Assembly (NCBI GenBank): GCA_020633655.1
Contig: JACKDF010000004.1
Span: 503,072 to 567,071 of the forward strand
Origin: Deferribacteres bacterium
Lineage (GTDB): Bacteria; Zhuqueibacterota; Zhuqueibacteria; Zhuqueibacterales; Geothermadaptataceae
Direction: 5' to 3'
DNA length: 64,000 bases
The notes beneath the pieces were generated by a model. The model made no database searches. It saw only the letters and a program-made list of their open reading frames with translations, and was not told the DNA's origin. The first letter of the stretch is position 1. Every line of letters begins with the position of its first letter. Below, piece by piece: positions 1 through 9,343 of this stretch. The position numbers and the translations under genes are program-made.

Positions 1-2873
1 ATGGGGAAAAAATTGGCGATCAAGTCCTTGCGCCGGGATTGACCGAATACAACAAGCGTGCTTTTTACATGGCATTTGATGTGACGCAGCACATGCAAAA
101 GAGCAATGCTATCGGTGTTGTTCTGGGAAATGGCCGCTATTTCGCTCCCCGCTCTTCTGAACCTGCACGCACAAGAACTTACGGTTTTCCGAAATTATTA
201 TTGCAAACCCACATCCAGTTCGACGATGGCACATCCGAGATAATTGTCAGCGATGAAACCTGGAAATTAACGACCGATGGCCCAATTCGTAAAAACAACG
301 AATACGATGGGGAATTCTACGACGCCCGTAAAGAAATGCCGGGTTGGGATCAGCCTGGTTTTGACGATTCGCGATGGATTCAAGCGGAGCTAGTCGAAAA
401 GCCGGGAGAAAAAATCGTCGCGCAAATGGCGGAACCTATCAAAGTTACGGAAACGAGAAAGCCAATAGCTGTCAATGAAGTTGAGCCTGGCATTTTTATC
501 TTTGATATGGGGCAAAACATGGTTGGCTGGGTGCGAATCAATGTGAAAGGCGAAAAAGGCGAAAAAGTAACCTTACGCTTCGCTGAAACGCTGCAGGATA
601 ACGGGCATCTTTTCATGGAGAATATTCGTGGCGCTGAAGTGACTGACACCTACATTTTAAAGAGTTCAGGAACGGAAACATGGGAGCCCCGATTTACTTA
701 CCACGGTTTTCGCTTTGTAGAGATGAAAGGTGAGCCGGCACGCCCGAGCTTGTCGGCGCTTGAAGGCAGGGTTGTTCATGACGCTGTAAAATCCACAGGA
801 ACATTTAAAACATCGAATTCGACAATTAACCAGGTTTACAGAAATGCCTTTTGGGGAATTCGTGGCAACTACCGCAGTATGCCCACAGACTGCCCGCAGC
901 GTGATGAACGGCAAGGTTGGTTGGGCGACAGGTCAGTGGAATCCCTGGGTGAGAGTTTCATGTTTAATATCGCCGGTTTGTACAACAAATGGCTCGTCGA
1001 TATTCAGGACGCACAAAACGAGGAAGGTAGTATTCCTGATGTCGCGCCATCTTATTGGCCTTTTTACAATGATAATATGACATGGCCCGGGTCCTATGTG
1101 ATTTTCCCGGGAATGTTATACAAGCAGTACGGCGATCTCGAAGCTATAAAAAAACATTACCCGTCGATGCAAAAGTGGCTGCGTTATATGGAAAAATATG
1201 TACACGATGGCATTGTGACAAAGGATAATTACGGTGACTGGTGTGTGCCACCGCTGGATATCACCGCTATTCATTCCAGCGATCCAAAACGCATCACAAG
1301 TGCAGAACTGATTGCAACCGCCTATTATTATTCGCATCTGAAAACCATGGCCTTTTATGCAAATTTGCTCGATAAAAAAGATGATGCGTCGGTGTATTTA
1401 AAACACGCCCAGGAAATTTACAAAACATTCAATGAACACTTTTACGATGAGAATCTGCAGCAATATGGGAACAACTCGCAGACCTCCAATGTGCTGGCAT
1501 TAGCTTTTGGTCTTGTGCCGGAAGATCGCAAGGCTCATGTTTTTCAAAATCTCATCGATAATATTCTCGGTGTGAGTGATGGCCACATTGGTACAGGGCT
1601 TATCGGCAGCCAGTTTTTAATGCGTGTTTTGACAGACAACGGTCGTCCGGATATCGCTTACAAATTGGCTTCAAACACAACCTATCCGAGCTGGGGGTAT
1701 ATGGCCGAAAAAGGTGCGACCACAATTTGGGAACTGTGGAATGGGGACACCGGCGCACCGGGCATGAATTCGCACAATCATGTTATGCTTCTTGGCGATT
1801 TACTGGTTTGGCTGTATGAAAATCTTGCGGGGATAAGCAGTGATTTTGCAATGCCTGCCTTCAAACATATTCAGATGAAACCAGAAATTCCCGTAGGTCT
1901 CGAATTTGTCGACGCCTCCTATAATTCTGACTACGGGGTCATTAAATCCCACTGGAAAATCGATGATGGCACATTTAAATGGGATATAACGATACCCGCA
2001 AATACCACAGCGACGATTGCTATTCCTGCAGTGGATACTACTGTCGTTTATGAGGGCGGAGCAGTGGCGACGGAAGCGGAGGGAGTTTCCTTTGATCGTG
2101 TGGAAGGTAACCGGATTTATTATAACGTTGCATCGGGAGAATATCGTTTTGAATCCCGAAAATTTACAGTTGATAAATTCAAGCAGTTCGTCAGTATGCC
2201 AGTCCTTGCTCCCGAAGATACAACTGTAGCGTATCCAGCAAAAATCAATATCCGGATGAAATCCCGCACTCCTGAGGCGAAAATATACTTCACTGTCGAC
2301 GGCAACGAGCCGGATGAGAGCGCCATGCTTTACTCTTCTCCGATCGCAGTTGAAAATAGCACGACGATAAAAGCACGTGCTTTCAAAAATGACGACATAC
2401 CGAGTATTACTGAAGTCATGAATTATGATTTTGTTGAGCCTGGAAAGAACGGTATTCATTGGCAATTGTACCAGGGAAGTTTTACAATGCTCCCCGATTT
2501 TAGTAAATTAGAACCAGTTAAAGAAGGAACAACCTACCAGTTCTCTCTGCACAATATGCCGGTTCCAAAGGAGAATTTTGCTCTGGTTTATACAAGTTAT
2601 CTGAAAATTGAGAAAGCCGGTACGTATGACTTTGCCTTAAACTCTAACGATGGCAGCCAGCTTTTTGTCAATGGCAAATTGCTTATTGATAATGACGGCG
2701 AGCATGGGCCACGGCAATTGAGTGGCAACATTATGCTACAACCCGGTTTTACCCAATTGCGAGTGACCTACTTCCAGAGTGGTGGTACTACGGCCCTGGG
2801 TTGCTATTACAAAGGCCCCGAACTTGAGCGACGGACTATTCCAGGATCTCGATTGTATTTGAGATCGGAATAA
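1..2873 (+). CDS. Alpha-L-rhamnosidase (GH78) with chitobiase-C-like and PA14 domains, 5'-truncated by window edge
   Basis: The reading frame is open to the left edge (first full codon at base 3), so this is the C-terminal part of a longer gene; the TTG at 39 is not the real start. The visible protein begins inside the GH78 N-terminal beta-sandwich region and runs into the (alpha/alpha)6 barrel. It carries the GH78 signature PTDCPQRDERQGWLGD around residues 282-298 (counted from base 39), which includes catalytic acidic residues. After the barrel come a CHB_HEX_C-like beta domain (about residues 720-797, with FTVDGNEPD) and a PA14-like domain (about 805-935, with SNDGSQLFVNGKLL), both probable carbohydrate-binding modules. 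It should remove terminal L-rhamnose from plant or algal glycans and glycosides, probably outside the cytoplasm, though the signal peptide would lie off the window. The added C-terminal domains are more than most GH78 enzymes carry. Confidence 0.93.
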   Translation, partial: GEKIGDQVLAPGLTEYNKRAFYMAFDVTQHMQKSNAIGVVLGNGRYFAPRSSEPARTRTYGFPKLLLQTHIQFDDGTSEIIVSDETWKLTTDGPIRKNNEYDGEFYDARKEMPGWDQPGFDDSRWIQAELVEKPGEKIVAQMAEPIKVTETRKPIAVNEVEPGIFIFDMGQNMVGWVRINVKGEKGEKVTLRFAETLQDNGHLFMENIRGAEVTDTYILKSSGTETWEPRFTYHGFRFVEMKGEPARPSLSALEGRVVHDAVKSTGTFKTSNSTINQVYRNAFWGIRGNYRSMPTDCPQRDERQGWLGDRSVESLGESFMFNIAGLYNKWLVDIQDAQNEEGSIPDVAPSYWPFYNDNMTWPGSYVIFPGMLYKQYGDLEAIKKHYPSMQKWLRYMEKYVHDGIVTKDNYGDWCVPPLDITAIHSSDPKRITSAELIATAYYYSHLKTMAFYANLLDKKDDASVYLKHAQEIYKTFNEHFYDENLQQYGNNSQTSNVLALAFGLVPEDRKAHVFQNLIDNILGVSDGHIGTGLIGSQFLMRVLTDNGRPDIAYKLASNTTYPSWGYMAEKGATTIWELWNGDTGAPGMNSHNHVMLLGDLLVWLYENLAGISSDFAMPAFKHIQMKPEIPVGLEFVDASYNSDYGVIKSHWKIDDGTFKWDITIPANTTATIAIPAVDTTVVYEGGAVATEAEGVSFDRVEGNRIYYNVASGEYRFESRKFTVDKFKQFVSMPVLAPEDTTVAYPAKINIRMKSRTPEAKIYFTVDGNEPDESAMLYSSPIAVENSTTIKARAFKNDDIPSITEVMNYDFVEPGKNGIHWQLYQGSFTMLPDFSKLEPVKEGTTYQFSLHNMPVPKENFALVYTSYLKIEKAGTYDFALNSNDGSQLFVNGKLLIDNDGEHGPRQLSGNIMLQPGFTQLRVTYFQSGGTTALGCYYKGPELERRTIPGSRLYLRSE

Positions 2874-3244
2874 CTGTCCTGCTGTAATGAATTAATCTTG
2901 TTTAAAACTGGCAATGGAAAAGTATATAGTGAAGGCTTTAGCCTTTCCTTTCGATGTTCAAAGCACCAAAGAGAGACGAACCTGCTTTATTTATGCAATG
3001 CTCAAAGTGAACGATGGGGGCTGTGTCAAAACACAATATTTTTGCCCCAAACATTTAATTTTATAGAGCGAAAGCGTCCTCGCTGAGCGTAACGAACGTT
3101 CCACTCGGCGAGACGCCTTCGTTCTATTTATATTTTGACACATCCCCAATCTTGGTGTTTGTGAATAAAGCAGACTAAAGACTTTACAACAACTATTATC
3201 AATTTTGTTCTTCTTTCGTTTACTTTTTTTGGTGAGTTGAGTGC
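2874..3244. other. Intergenic region, 371 bp, with a MITE-like palindromic element
   Basis: This lies between the rhamnosidase and the SulP transporter gene. The left 140 bases show no recognisable gene. The middle part (about 3015-3149) is a palindromic, terminal-inverted-repeat element described separately. The last 90 bases are T-rich and probably hold the promoter of the transporter, but I cannot place -10/-35 boxes with confidence. A 62-codon ORF at 2898-3086 overlaps the palindrome and has no good ribosome site, so it is not called. Confidence 0.6.
3015..3149. repeat. MITE-like element with terminal inverted repeats
   Basis: The left end (3016-3031) reads gggggctgtgtcaaaa. The right end (3132-3148), read on the minus strand, begins ggggatgtgtcaaaat. 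They match over about 15 bases with one or two mismatches. Inside is a second, longer imperfect inverted repeat: agagcgaaagcgtcctcgct near 3065-3084 against its near-complement near 3105-3125. There is no coding capacity. Structure and size fit a non-autonomous insertion sequence derivative or a large palindromic intergenic repeat. No related transposase is present in the window. Confidence 0.6.
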
Positions 3245-4966
3245 ATGAAAAAAACCATGTTTAAACCAAAACTTTTTGTTTTGTTACCTCAGTTTGAGAG
3301 ACAGCAAGTATTTAGTGATATCACCGCGGGAATTTTGGTTGGCATCGTTGCCCTTCCGCTTGCAATCGCCTTTGGAATTGCGAGCGGCGTTTCTCCTGAA
3401 AAAGGATTAATTACAGCTATTATCGGTGGTTTTGTCGTTTCTTTTCTCGGGGGGAGCCGGGTTCAGATTAGCGGCCCAACCGGCGCCTTCATCGTCATTG
3501 TTTATGGCATTGTTCAGCAGTTTGGAATTGATGGTCTTATACTCGCTACTTTGATGGCAGGAGTAATCCTTGTCATAATGGGATTTTCGCAGCTCGGTTC
3601 AGCAATTAAATTCATCCCTTATCCCGTAGTTGTCGGTTTTACCAGCGGCATCGCTGTAGTGATTTTTTCCAGCCAGGTAAACGATTTTCTGGGGCTGCAT
3701 ATTGCAAAGGTGCCAGCAGATTTTCTGGATAAATGGACGGAATATTTTCACCATTTTAATGCAATCGATTACCCAACTCTCGGTATTGCGCTTTTTTCAC
3801 TGTTCATAATTGCTGTTTGGCCGAGAGTATCAAAGCGTATTCCCGGATCTATATTGGCAATTGTGCTCTCCACATGCATCGTACAGTATTTTCACCTGCC
3901 CGTAGAAACAATTGAGTCACGGTTCGGTGCCATCCCTTCAACGATTCCGGCCCCATCGCTGCCACCAATGTCCCTTGAATTAATACAAAGTCTGGTGCTG
4001 CCTGCAACAACAATCGCCATTCTTGCTGCTATCGAGTCTTTACTTTCTGCAGTGGTTGCGGATGGGATGATCGGTGGCAATCACAAATCGAATATGGAAC
4101 TTGTGGCCAACGGTGTGGCGAATATTCTGACACCACTGTTTGGCGGTATTCCGGTTACTGGCGCCATTGCACGCACAGTGACCAATATCCGCAATGGCGG
4201 TCGAACACCACTTGCAGGACTCGTTCATGCGATCACACTGCTGCTGATCATGCTGCTCTTTGGTCAATGGGCCCGTTTAATTCCAATGCCGGCCCTTGCA
4301 GCGGTTCTGGTTTTTGTGGCCTATAATATGAGCGAGCACCGCACATTTCGCCGTTTGCTGAAAAGCCCGCGCAGTGATGTTGCGGTTCTGGTAACGACGT
4401 TTCTATTAACTGTTATCTTTGATTTAACAGTCGCCATCGAAATAGGAATGATTCTCGCTGTCATCCTTTTTATGCGACGAATGGCCATTGTTTCAAACGT
4501 CAGCAATATTACCCGTGAATTGACGGATAGTGAAGTGCAGGCAGATACGAATGCGATCCAGTACAAGGAAGTGCCTGAGGGTGTCGAAGTTTATGAAATT
4601 AATGGGCCTTTTTTCTTTGGTGCCGCAACAAAGTTCAAAGACACCATGCATCTCGTGCGAATTCATCCGAAAATTATGATTCTGCGCATGCGCAACGTCC
4701 TCGCTATTGATGCCACGGGGCTGAATTTGTTGAGCGAAATTATCCGTGATAATAAAAAAAGCGGCATTCATCTCATCCTCTCCGGTGTGCACGCACAACC
4801 GCTTTTTGCTCTGCGACAATACGATCTGGTTAAAGAAATTGGTCTGGAAAATATTTTTGATAACATTGATGATTCTCTTAATCGTGCCCGTGAAATTTTA
4901 AATTTGCCCAAAATTGAGTGTAATGCGGATAAAAAGCCGGGTGGCAAACACGAAGATGATAATTGA
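3245..4966 (+). CDS. SulP-family inorganic anion transporter with STAS domain
   Basis: 573 residues. It has the SulP/SLC26 layout: a hydrophobic core of about 10-14 membrane helices (roughly residues 20-420), opening with ITAGILVGIVALPLAIAFGI and containing the conserved SGPTGAF segment. A cytoplasmic STAS domain follows (about 440-555), with DATG in place of the common DSTG loop. The family moves sulfate, bicarbonate or other anions across the inner membrane, usually with Na+ or H+; the substrate cannot be told from sequence. It may accompany the sugar-hydrolase patch, since sulfated glycans release sulfate, but no sulfatase is seen here. The ATG at 3245 follows a ggtgag stretch and is the first in-frame start. 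The C-terminus is Lys/Asp-rich. Confidence 0.93.
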   Translation: MKKTMFKPKLFVLLPQFERQQVFSDITAGILVGIVALPLAIAFGIASGVSPEKGLITAIIGGFVVSFLGGSRVQISGPTGAFIVIVYGIVQQFGIDGLILATLMAGVILVIMGFSQLGSAIKFIPYPVVVGFTSGIAVVIFSSQVNDFLGLHIAKVPADFLDKWTEYFHHFNAIDYPTLGIALFSLFIIAVWPRVSKRIPGSILAIVLSTCIVQYFHLPVETIESRFGAIPSTIPAPSLPPMSLELIQSLVLPATTIAILAAIESLLSAVVADGMIGGNHKSNMELVANGVANILTPLFGGIPVTGAIARTVTNIRNGGRTPLAGLVHAITLLLIMLLFGQWARLIPMPALAAVLVFVAYNMSEHRTFRRLLKSPRSDVAVLVTTFLLTVIFDLTVAIEIGMILAVILFMRRMAIVSNVSNITRELTDSEVQADTNAIQYKEVPEGVEVYEINGPFFFGAATKFKDTMHLVRIHPKIMILRMRNVLAIDATGLNLLSEIIRDNKKSGIHLILSGVHAQPLFALRQYDLVKEIGLENIFDNIDDSLNRAREILNLPKIECNADKKPGGKHEDDN

Positions 4967-5073
4967 AATTTGAGTTCGGTTTTTTACAGTTGAATGTACT
5001 GACAGATAACAGGAGCTGCTATGAACCGCAGCATTGCGCTATGTGATTTTATATAAAACTTGCCGGAGGAAAT

Positions 5074-6942
5074 ATGTTTTTTTTAAAAGGAAAAACTGCT
5101 TTCAATATCCTGATATTATCCGCTGCCATACTGATCCTGTCCGTCAGTTGCCAAAAACAAGCAGAAATACCCGACATGTTTTCCCATGCGCAGTCCCGCA
5201 GTGCGGATTTGCGTTTTAGTATTTATATCACAGCCCATTCCGTGCAGGATTTACTTTCGTCTGACGAAGGCAGGAGGGAAGCGCTGTCTCTATTTCGTGC
5301 GAATGGCATAACGAAAGCTTATGTGGAATTCTACCGTGCCGGATTGGTCGTGGATGAGAAGGTTTTACAGGATGCAAAACGATTTTTTGAACGAAACAAT
5401 ATCTCTGTTGTAGGAGGAATCGCTACTGTCCCCGGTAAGGATTTTGGCGTTCATCAGCAAGGACAGTTGGGGTGGTTCAACTGGCAAAATCAAAAGACAC
5501 AGGATGATTTGAAATACGTCATGCGCATGGCAGCTGGCGTATTCGATGAAATAATCGTGGATGATTTCCTGTGCACTGCAGATACCAGTGATGAATCGAA
5601 GCAGGCGCGGGGCGAAAAAAGTTGGTCGCAGTATCGCCGGGACCTGTTGACACAGCTTTCTCGAGATATTTTTATCGGAACGGCGCGCGCGGTAAATCCC
5701 AACATCTCGATCATCATTAAATATCCCCAGTGGTATGATCGCTTCCATATTTTTGGCTATGAAGTCGCACGGGAACCAGCGTTGTATGATAAAGTGTGGG
5801 TTGGCACCGAAACCCGTGGCCAATACACGCAGCGTTATGGTTTTGTGCAACCGTACGAAGGATTTGTCAATTACCGCTGGCTTGCGACCCTTTCGCAAGG
5901 AAAAATTAGTGGAGCGTGGTTCGATCACGGTGACTGTGACGCCAATGATTTTATCGAACAAGCGTATCAGTCGGTTCTTGCCGGTGCGAAAGAGATCGTC
6001 TTTTTTAATTATTCTTCCTTTGTTAATGGCCATGCTGGACATCACCTTTTACGCATGCAATTCGATCAACTGGCTGACCTGGCACAGGAAGTTAGCCGCC
6101 ATCCGGTGACGGGTATTGATGCCTATAAACCAGCCAACAGCGATGCCGGTGGGAATCTCTATTTAATGGATTTTATTGGTATGCTGGGGGTGCCGTTGGT
6201 GCCGCATTCGGATTACCCGGCTCATAGTGATGTTGTGTTCTTGCCGACGCAAGCCGCTGCTGACAGTGCAATTTTTGAAAAAGTGATGCAAAGTCTGGAA
6301 CGCAAAGCAACTGTGGTTTTCACAACCGGATTTTTGTCCGCAGCGAAAGATGGTGAAAAACTCGCTGCACTTGCAGGGGTGCAATGGCCAGTGGTATCAA
6401 CCCCGTTCACGAGCAATAAACTCATTTTTGATGGCCGTATAGTCGAATTGGAAAAAGGTCTTGATCTTGAAGTCAATTGTAAGTTGACCTCTGCACAGCC
6501 ATTGTTGGAAGTGCAGCATGGCTTTGAAAAAATTCCATTTTTGGCTATGAATGAATCCGAGCAGGGGACAATTTACACGTTGAATGTGCACACTTTCTCA
6601 CAGGCGGATTTTGATCGCGTTGGTGAAGTGCTGCTATGTCCTAAACCCCTCGGTCTGTTGGAAATCCCCCAAAGCTGGGCAGAAACGTTTCGAGCCGTTT
6701 TTAATCAGCGAATTGGATTTGAATTGGAGGCGCCAGCGCGATTTGCTTTGCAAACGTTAGGTGAACGAGGGTTTGTAGTTCATAATTATAATAACACAAT
6801 TGAGAGCTTTACCCTGAAACTTGCAAGTGACAGTGGCTCGTGGCAAAACGGATTTACGGGAGAATTGCTCGATGTCCAAGATGGAATTTTTAAAGCGGGA
6901 CTTCCAGCGCGTAGCAGGTTATGGATAAAAAGTATGGAATGA
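5074..6942 (+). CDS. Lipoprotein, probable TIM-barrel glycoside-hydrolase-like protein
   Basis: 622 residues. A lipoprotein signal (hydrophobic 11-24, lipobox LSVSC with Cys26) predicts an outer-membrane or periplasmic anchor. The first ~330 residues read like a (beta/alpha)8 barrel: alternating hydrophobic strands and acidic loops, including EIIVDDFLC near residue 160 and a WFDHGDCDAND segment, as in unassigned glycosidase-like families. The middle (about 350-470) resembles a Rossmann-like accessory domain, and the end looks like a beta-sandwich, as in multi-domain galactosidase-type enzymes. I do not recognise a named family. The start is well supported by gccggaggaaat just upstream. Its position between SulP and the DUF1080-SGNH gene, downstream of a rhamnosidase, suggests a role in glycan breakdown. 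Confidence 0.8.
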   Translation: MFFLKGKTAFNILILSAAILILSVSCQKQAEIPDMFSHAQSRSADLRFSIYITAHSVQDLLSSDEGRREALSLFRANGITKAYVEFYRAGLVVDEKVLQDAKRFFERNNISVVGGIATVPGKDFGVHQQGQLGWFNWQNQKTQDDLKYVMRMAAGVFDEIIVDDFLCTADTSDESKQARGEKSWSQYRRDLLTQLSRDIFIGTARAVNPNISIIIKYPQWYDRFHIFGYEVAREPALYDKVWVGTETRGQYTQRYGFVQPYEGFVNYRWLATLSQGKISGAWFDHGDCDANDFIEQAYQSVLAGAKEIVFFNYSSFVNGHAGHHLLRMQFDQLADLAQEVSRHPVTGIDAYKPANSDAGGNLYLMDFIGMLGVPLVPHSDYPAHSDVVFLPTQAAADSAIFEKVMQSLERKATVVFTTGFLSAAKDGEKLAALAGVQWPVVSTPFTSNKLIFDGRIVELEKGLDLEVNCKLTSAQPLLEVQHGFEKIPFLAMNESEQGTIYTLNVHTFSQADFDRVGEVLLCPKPLGLLEIPQSWAETFRAVFNQRIGFELEAPARFALQTLGERGFVVHNYNNTIESFTLKLASDSGSWQNGFTGELLDVQDGIFKAGLPARSRLWIKSME

Positions 6943-7044
6943 CCTAATCGATGGACCCGGGGATATCACCTGATCCATCATTATTGACCAATAGTAAATC
7001 GTTAATTAGTTCATTATATTCAGATTCAAAAAGGCAGGTGGAAA

Positions 7045-8235
7045 ATGAAAAATCGTTTTGGTCTTGTTGTAGTTCTCCTTTTACTCGTATTTGTATCTCA
7101 ACCTTCAGCGCAGGAAGCGGATTCCTGGCAGTCGCTTTTCAATGGCAAAAATCTCGATGGTTGGACACCTCGTGGCAAGACCACCTGGGAAGTGAAGGAT
7201 GGGGTAATGATTGGTACGGGCGGCGTTGGGCATATCTACGCCGATCCGGTTGTGACCGATTGCGAAGTGAAAGGACTGTTTCGCGTCAGTGAAAATGGCA
7301 ATAGTGGTCTCTATTTCCGCTGCAATCCACCGGACGATAACCCGGATGGTTACCCACGTGGATTTGAAGCGCAAATTGATAATCATGCAAAAGCCCACAC
7401 CGGATGGCTCTGGAAACCCGGAACACCAACAGGCGAAGCTGCATCGCTGATCACTAGTGATAATGAATGGTTTGCCATGCGTGTTCAGGTCATCGGTGAT
7501 CGCATAAAAATCTGGGTGAATGATATTCTGATGGTTGACTACAACGATGAAGAATATAAAAAAGGATATATTGCCATCCAGGGGCATAATCCCGGTATGA
7601 CTATCGAAGCGAAAGAACTCTATTATAAAGATCTGTCAGAAAAAATGAGTTTTGGTACGTATTATGAGCAGAAAAAAACGCTGTTCGAAAGTCTGCCGAA
7701 CACAAAAGATGAAATCATATTTCTCGGTAACAGCATAACCGATGGCTGTGAATGGAGTGAACTCTTTGGTGATCTGCGGATTAAAAATCGTGGCATCAGT
7801 GGAGATATCACCGATGGTGTGCTGAATCGGCTGGAGGAAGTAACCGATGGCAAACCCGCTAAGGTATTCATAATGATTGGTGTCAACGACCTGGCGCGAG
7901 GAAAATCGGTGGATTATATCACACGGAATTATCGCACGATTTTAGAACGAATTCAAAAAGATTCACCCAAAACGAAGATTTTTATTGAGAGCGTATTGCC
8001 GGTCAATCCAGCTTCGGGCAGGTTCAGCAATCACGCCAATAAAAGTGAGGAAATCGTTCTGTTAAACAAGTGGTTAGAAAAACTTGCACAAGAGTTTAAT
8101 GCGACCTATATCGATTTGCATAAACATTTTATCGATAAAGACGGCTATCTTGATTCGAAGTACAGCAATGAGGGATTGCACCTCACGGCTCCTGGATATC
8201 TCCTTTGGAAATCGCTTGTCGGGAAATATATTTAA
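7045..8235 (+). CDS. Secreted fusion of DUF1080 (3-keto-disaccharide hydrolase-like) and SGNH/GDSL hydrolase
   Basis: 396 residues with a signal peptide ending near QPSAQ (residue 23). Residues about 25-195 are a DUF1080 concanavalin-like sandwich, starting SLFNGKNLDGW and including GNSGLYFRC; members bind or cleave modified disaccharides. Residues about 215-396 are an SGNH hydrolase: block I GNSIT (Ser near 229), block II NRGISGD, block III GVND (near 279), block V EGLHL (near 375), where the usual Asp of DxxH is Glu. The likely activity is de-esterification (for example acetyl groups) of carbohydrate. The fusion would couple sugar recognition to ester removal. A ribosome site caggtgg precedes the ATG. 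The preceding 102 bases hold no gene. Confidence 0.9.
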   Translation: MKNRFGLVVVLLLLVFVSQPSAQEADSWQSLFNGKNLDGWTPRGKTTWEVKDGVMIGTGGVGHIYADPVVTDCEVKGLFRVSENGNSGLYFRCNPPDDNPDGYPRGFEAQIDNHAKAHTGWLWKPGTPTGEAASLITSDNEWFAMRVQVIGDRIKIWVNDILMVDYNDEEYKKGYIAIQGHNPGMTIEAKELYYKDLSEKMSFGTYYEQKKTLFESLPNTKDEIIFLGNSITDGCEWSELFGDLRIKNRGISGDITDGVLNRLEEVTDGKPAKVFIMIGVNDLARGKSVDYITRNYRTILERIQKDSPKTKIFIESVLPVNPASGRFSNHANKSEEIVLLNKWLEKLAQEFNATYIDLHKHFIDKDGYLDSKYSNEGLHLTAPGYLLWKSLVGKYI

Positions 8236-8528
8236 ATCTTGCGCCTTAGCTTTTTTTTGCGATAATTAGGGACTGAAATAAACAACTAATTTTTTCGATA
8301 AATAATCTGTTTTTCTTGTCCTTAAGTTAGTGGTTGAGGACCCCTGCGAAGGTTACCGGTCTATCCAATTAAGAGAAGATATTTATCTATTCGCTCGATT
8401 CCGGACTCTTTTCAATCTTTGCAAGGGTGACAACGGCTTATCTTGATGACAAAAGACCTGTTTATTTATACACACCAGGATTGGGCAGGGTATATCCCCT
8501 GTCCAGTATCCATGCTTTGGAGATCACA
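8236..8528. other. Intergenic region with weak hairpin, no gene seen
   Basis: 293 bases if the next gene starts at 8529. A GTG-initiated extension from 8427 is open in frame but lacks family-like sequence. An imperfect hairpin (ggcagggtatatcccctgtc, about 8484-8503) lies just upstream of the chosen start. Confidence 0.4.
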
Positions 8529-9218
8529 ATGAAGATAGGATATACCGGCATAGACCTTCCTGAAGGTAAAGTGAAATTTGATGATAAACGTCTGAATGCA
8601 CTGGCCGAGAAAGACAATCCCAAGAAAATCAGTCCTTATTTTGCCGAATTTATTTGCGATGAATTTGTGCACGCAGAAGTTATTGCTCTGTTGAAAAGCA
8701 ATATTCTCGATTTGCTTATTTTGGATATGGAAAAAATTGAAGTGCGAATGAACCGCTCCACGGATGATTCGGAAAAGGGGCTACTTGAACGCTGCCTCGA
8801 AAAATTGGAACAGGAAATTCCATTGTATGAAGTCAATTTTTCTGATGCAGAAAAGGTGGTTCTCAAAGAGATTTCCCCACACAGCTACAAACCAGTTTTA
8901 AAACTCAACGGCGACGAAGATGTCAATACGATCATTGAAATGGCCCTTGATGCAGCAGGTTACATGTTCTTTTACACCTCAGGTCCGACGGAATCTCACG
9001 CATGGCGGGTGAAAAAGAATTCTGATATCGTCACATGCGCAGGAGCAATACACAGTGACCTGGCGCGCGGATTCATCAAAGGAGATGTCGTCGCATTTGA
9101 GGATTATTTTCAATACCATAATTTCAAAGATTGCATAGCAAAAGGAGCCGCGAAGATGGTTGACCGGGACTATATCGTCCAGCCTGGTGAAATCATCGAA
9201 ATTCGTTTTAATGTGTAG
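8529..9218 (+). CDS. YchF/DUF933-like protein lacking the GTPase P-loop
   Basis: 229 residues. The last ~85 residues are a clear TGS/DUF933 domain like that of the OBG-like ATPase YchF: TSGPTESHAWRVKKN, CAGAIHSDLARGFI and the ending PGEIIEIRFNV. The first part keeps pieces of the YchF scaffold (DDKRLNALAEKDNPKKISP resembles the PDxRLxxLAxIxKPKKxxP stretch) and a helical segment. The nucleotide-binding GxxNxGKS loop is replaced by GYTGIDLPEGK, and no NKxD-type motif is visible. It should therefore not hydrolyse nucleotide but may still bind ribosome or RNA through TGS. The ATG at 8529 has ggag seven bases upstream; an in-frame GTG at 8427 would add 34 unconvincing residues. It stands alone between unrelated genes. 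Confidence 0.8.
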   Translation: MKIGYTGIDLPEGKVKFDDKRLNALAEKDNPKKISPYFAEFICDEFVHAEVIALLKSNILDLLILDMEKIEVRMNRSTDDSEKGLLERCLEKLEQEIPLYEVNFSDAEKVVLKEISPHSYKPVLKLNGDEDVNTIIEMALDAAGYMFFYTSGPTESHAWRVKKNSDIVTCAGAIHSDLARGFIKGDVVAFEDYFQYHNFKDCIAKGAAKMVDRDYIVQPGEIIEIRFNV

Positions 9219-9320
9219 CCTTGCCCTTATGGGTGAAAAGGGGTAGACGTACACAGGCCACAAGGGCCTGGGCTACAAATTTTTGTGTTGCGGCCGTCTG
9301 TAGCCTTGCCCCTTGTGGGC
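9216..9320. repeat. Palindromic intergenic repeat with internal direct repeat
   Basis: The segment gtagccttgcccttatgggt (9216-9235) recurs as gtagccttgccccttgtggg (9300-9319). Between them, cacaggccacaagggcctgg (about 9252-9271) is close to the reverse complement of the same unit. It sits in the 125-base gap before the SpoIID gene and has no coding sense. It looks like an extragenic palindromic repeat family. Confidence 0.55.
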
Positions 9321-9343
9321 AAAAAACGCGAAAGGAGGAAACG

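Noticed and set aside
1800..2465. 221-codon minus-strand ORF inside the rhamnosidase gene
   Set aside because: It is a shadow of a strongly conserved coding frame; no family features or ribosome site.
5022..5057. 11-codon ORF (MNRSIALCDFI) with aggagctgct upstream of the lipoprotein gene
   Set aside because: Very short and without a linked hairpin or codon pattern; it could be a leader peptide but there is nothing further to support it.
9221..9343. Upstream extension of the SpoIID ORF
   Set aside because: It runs through a palindromic repeat and lacks a ribosome site, while the ATG at 9344 has a perfect one and yields a proper membrane anchor.
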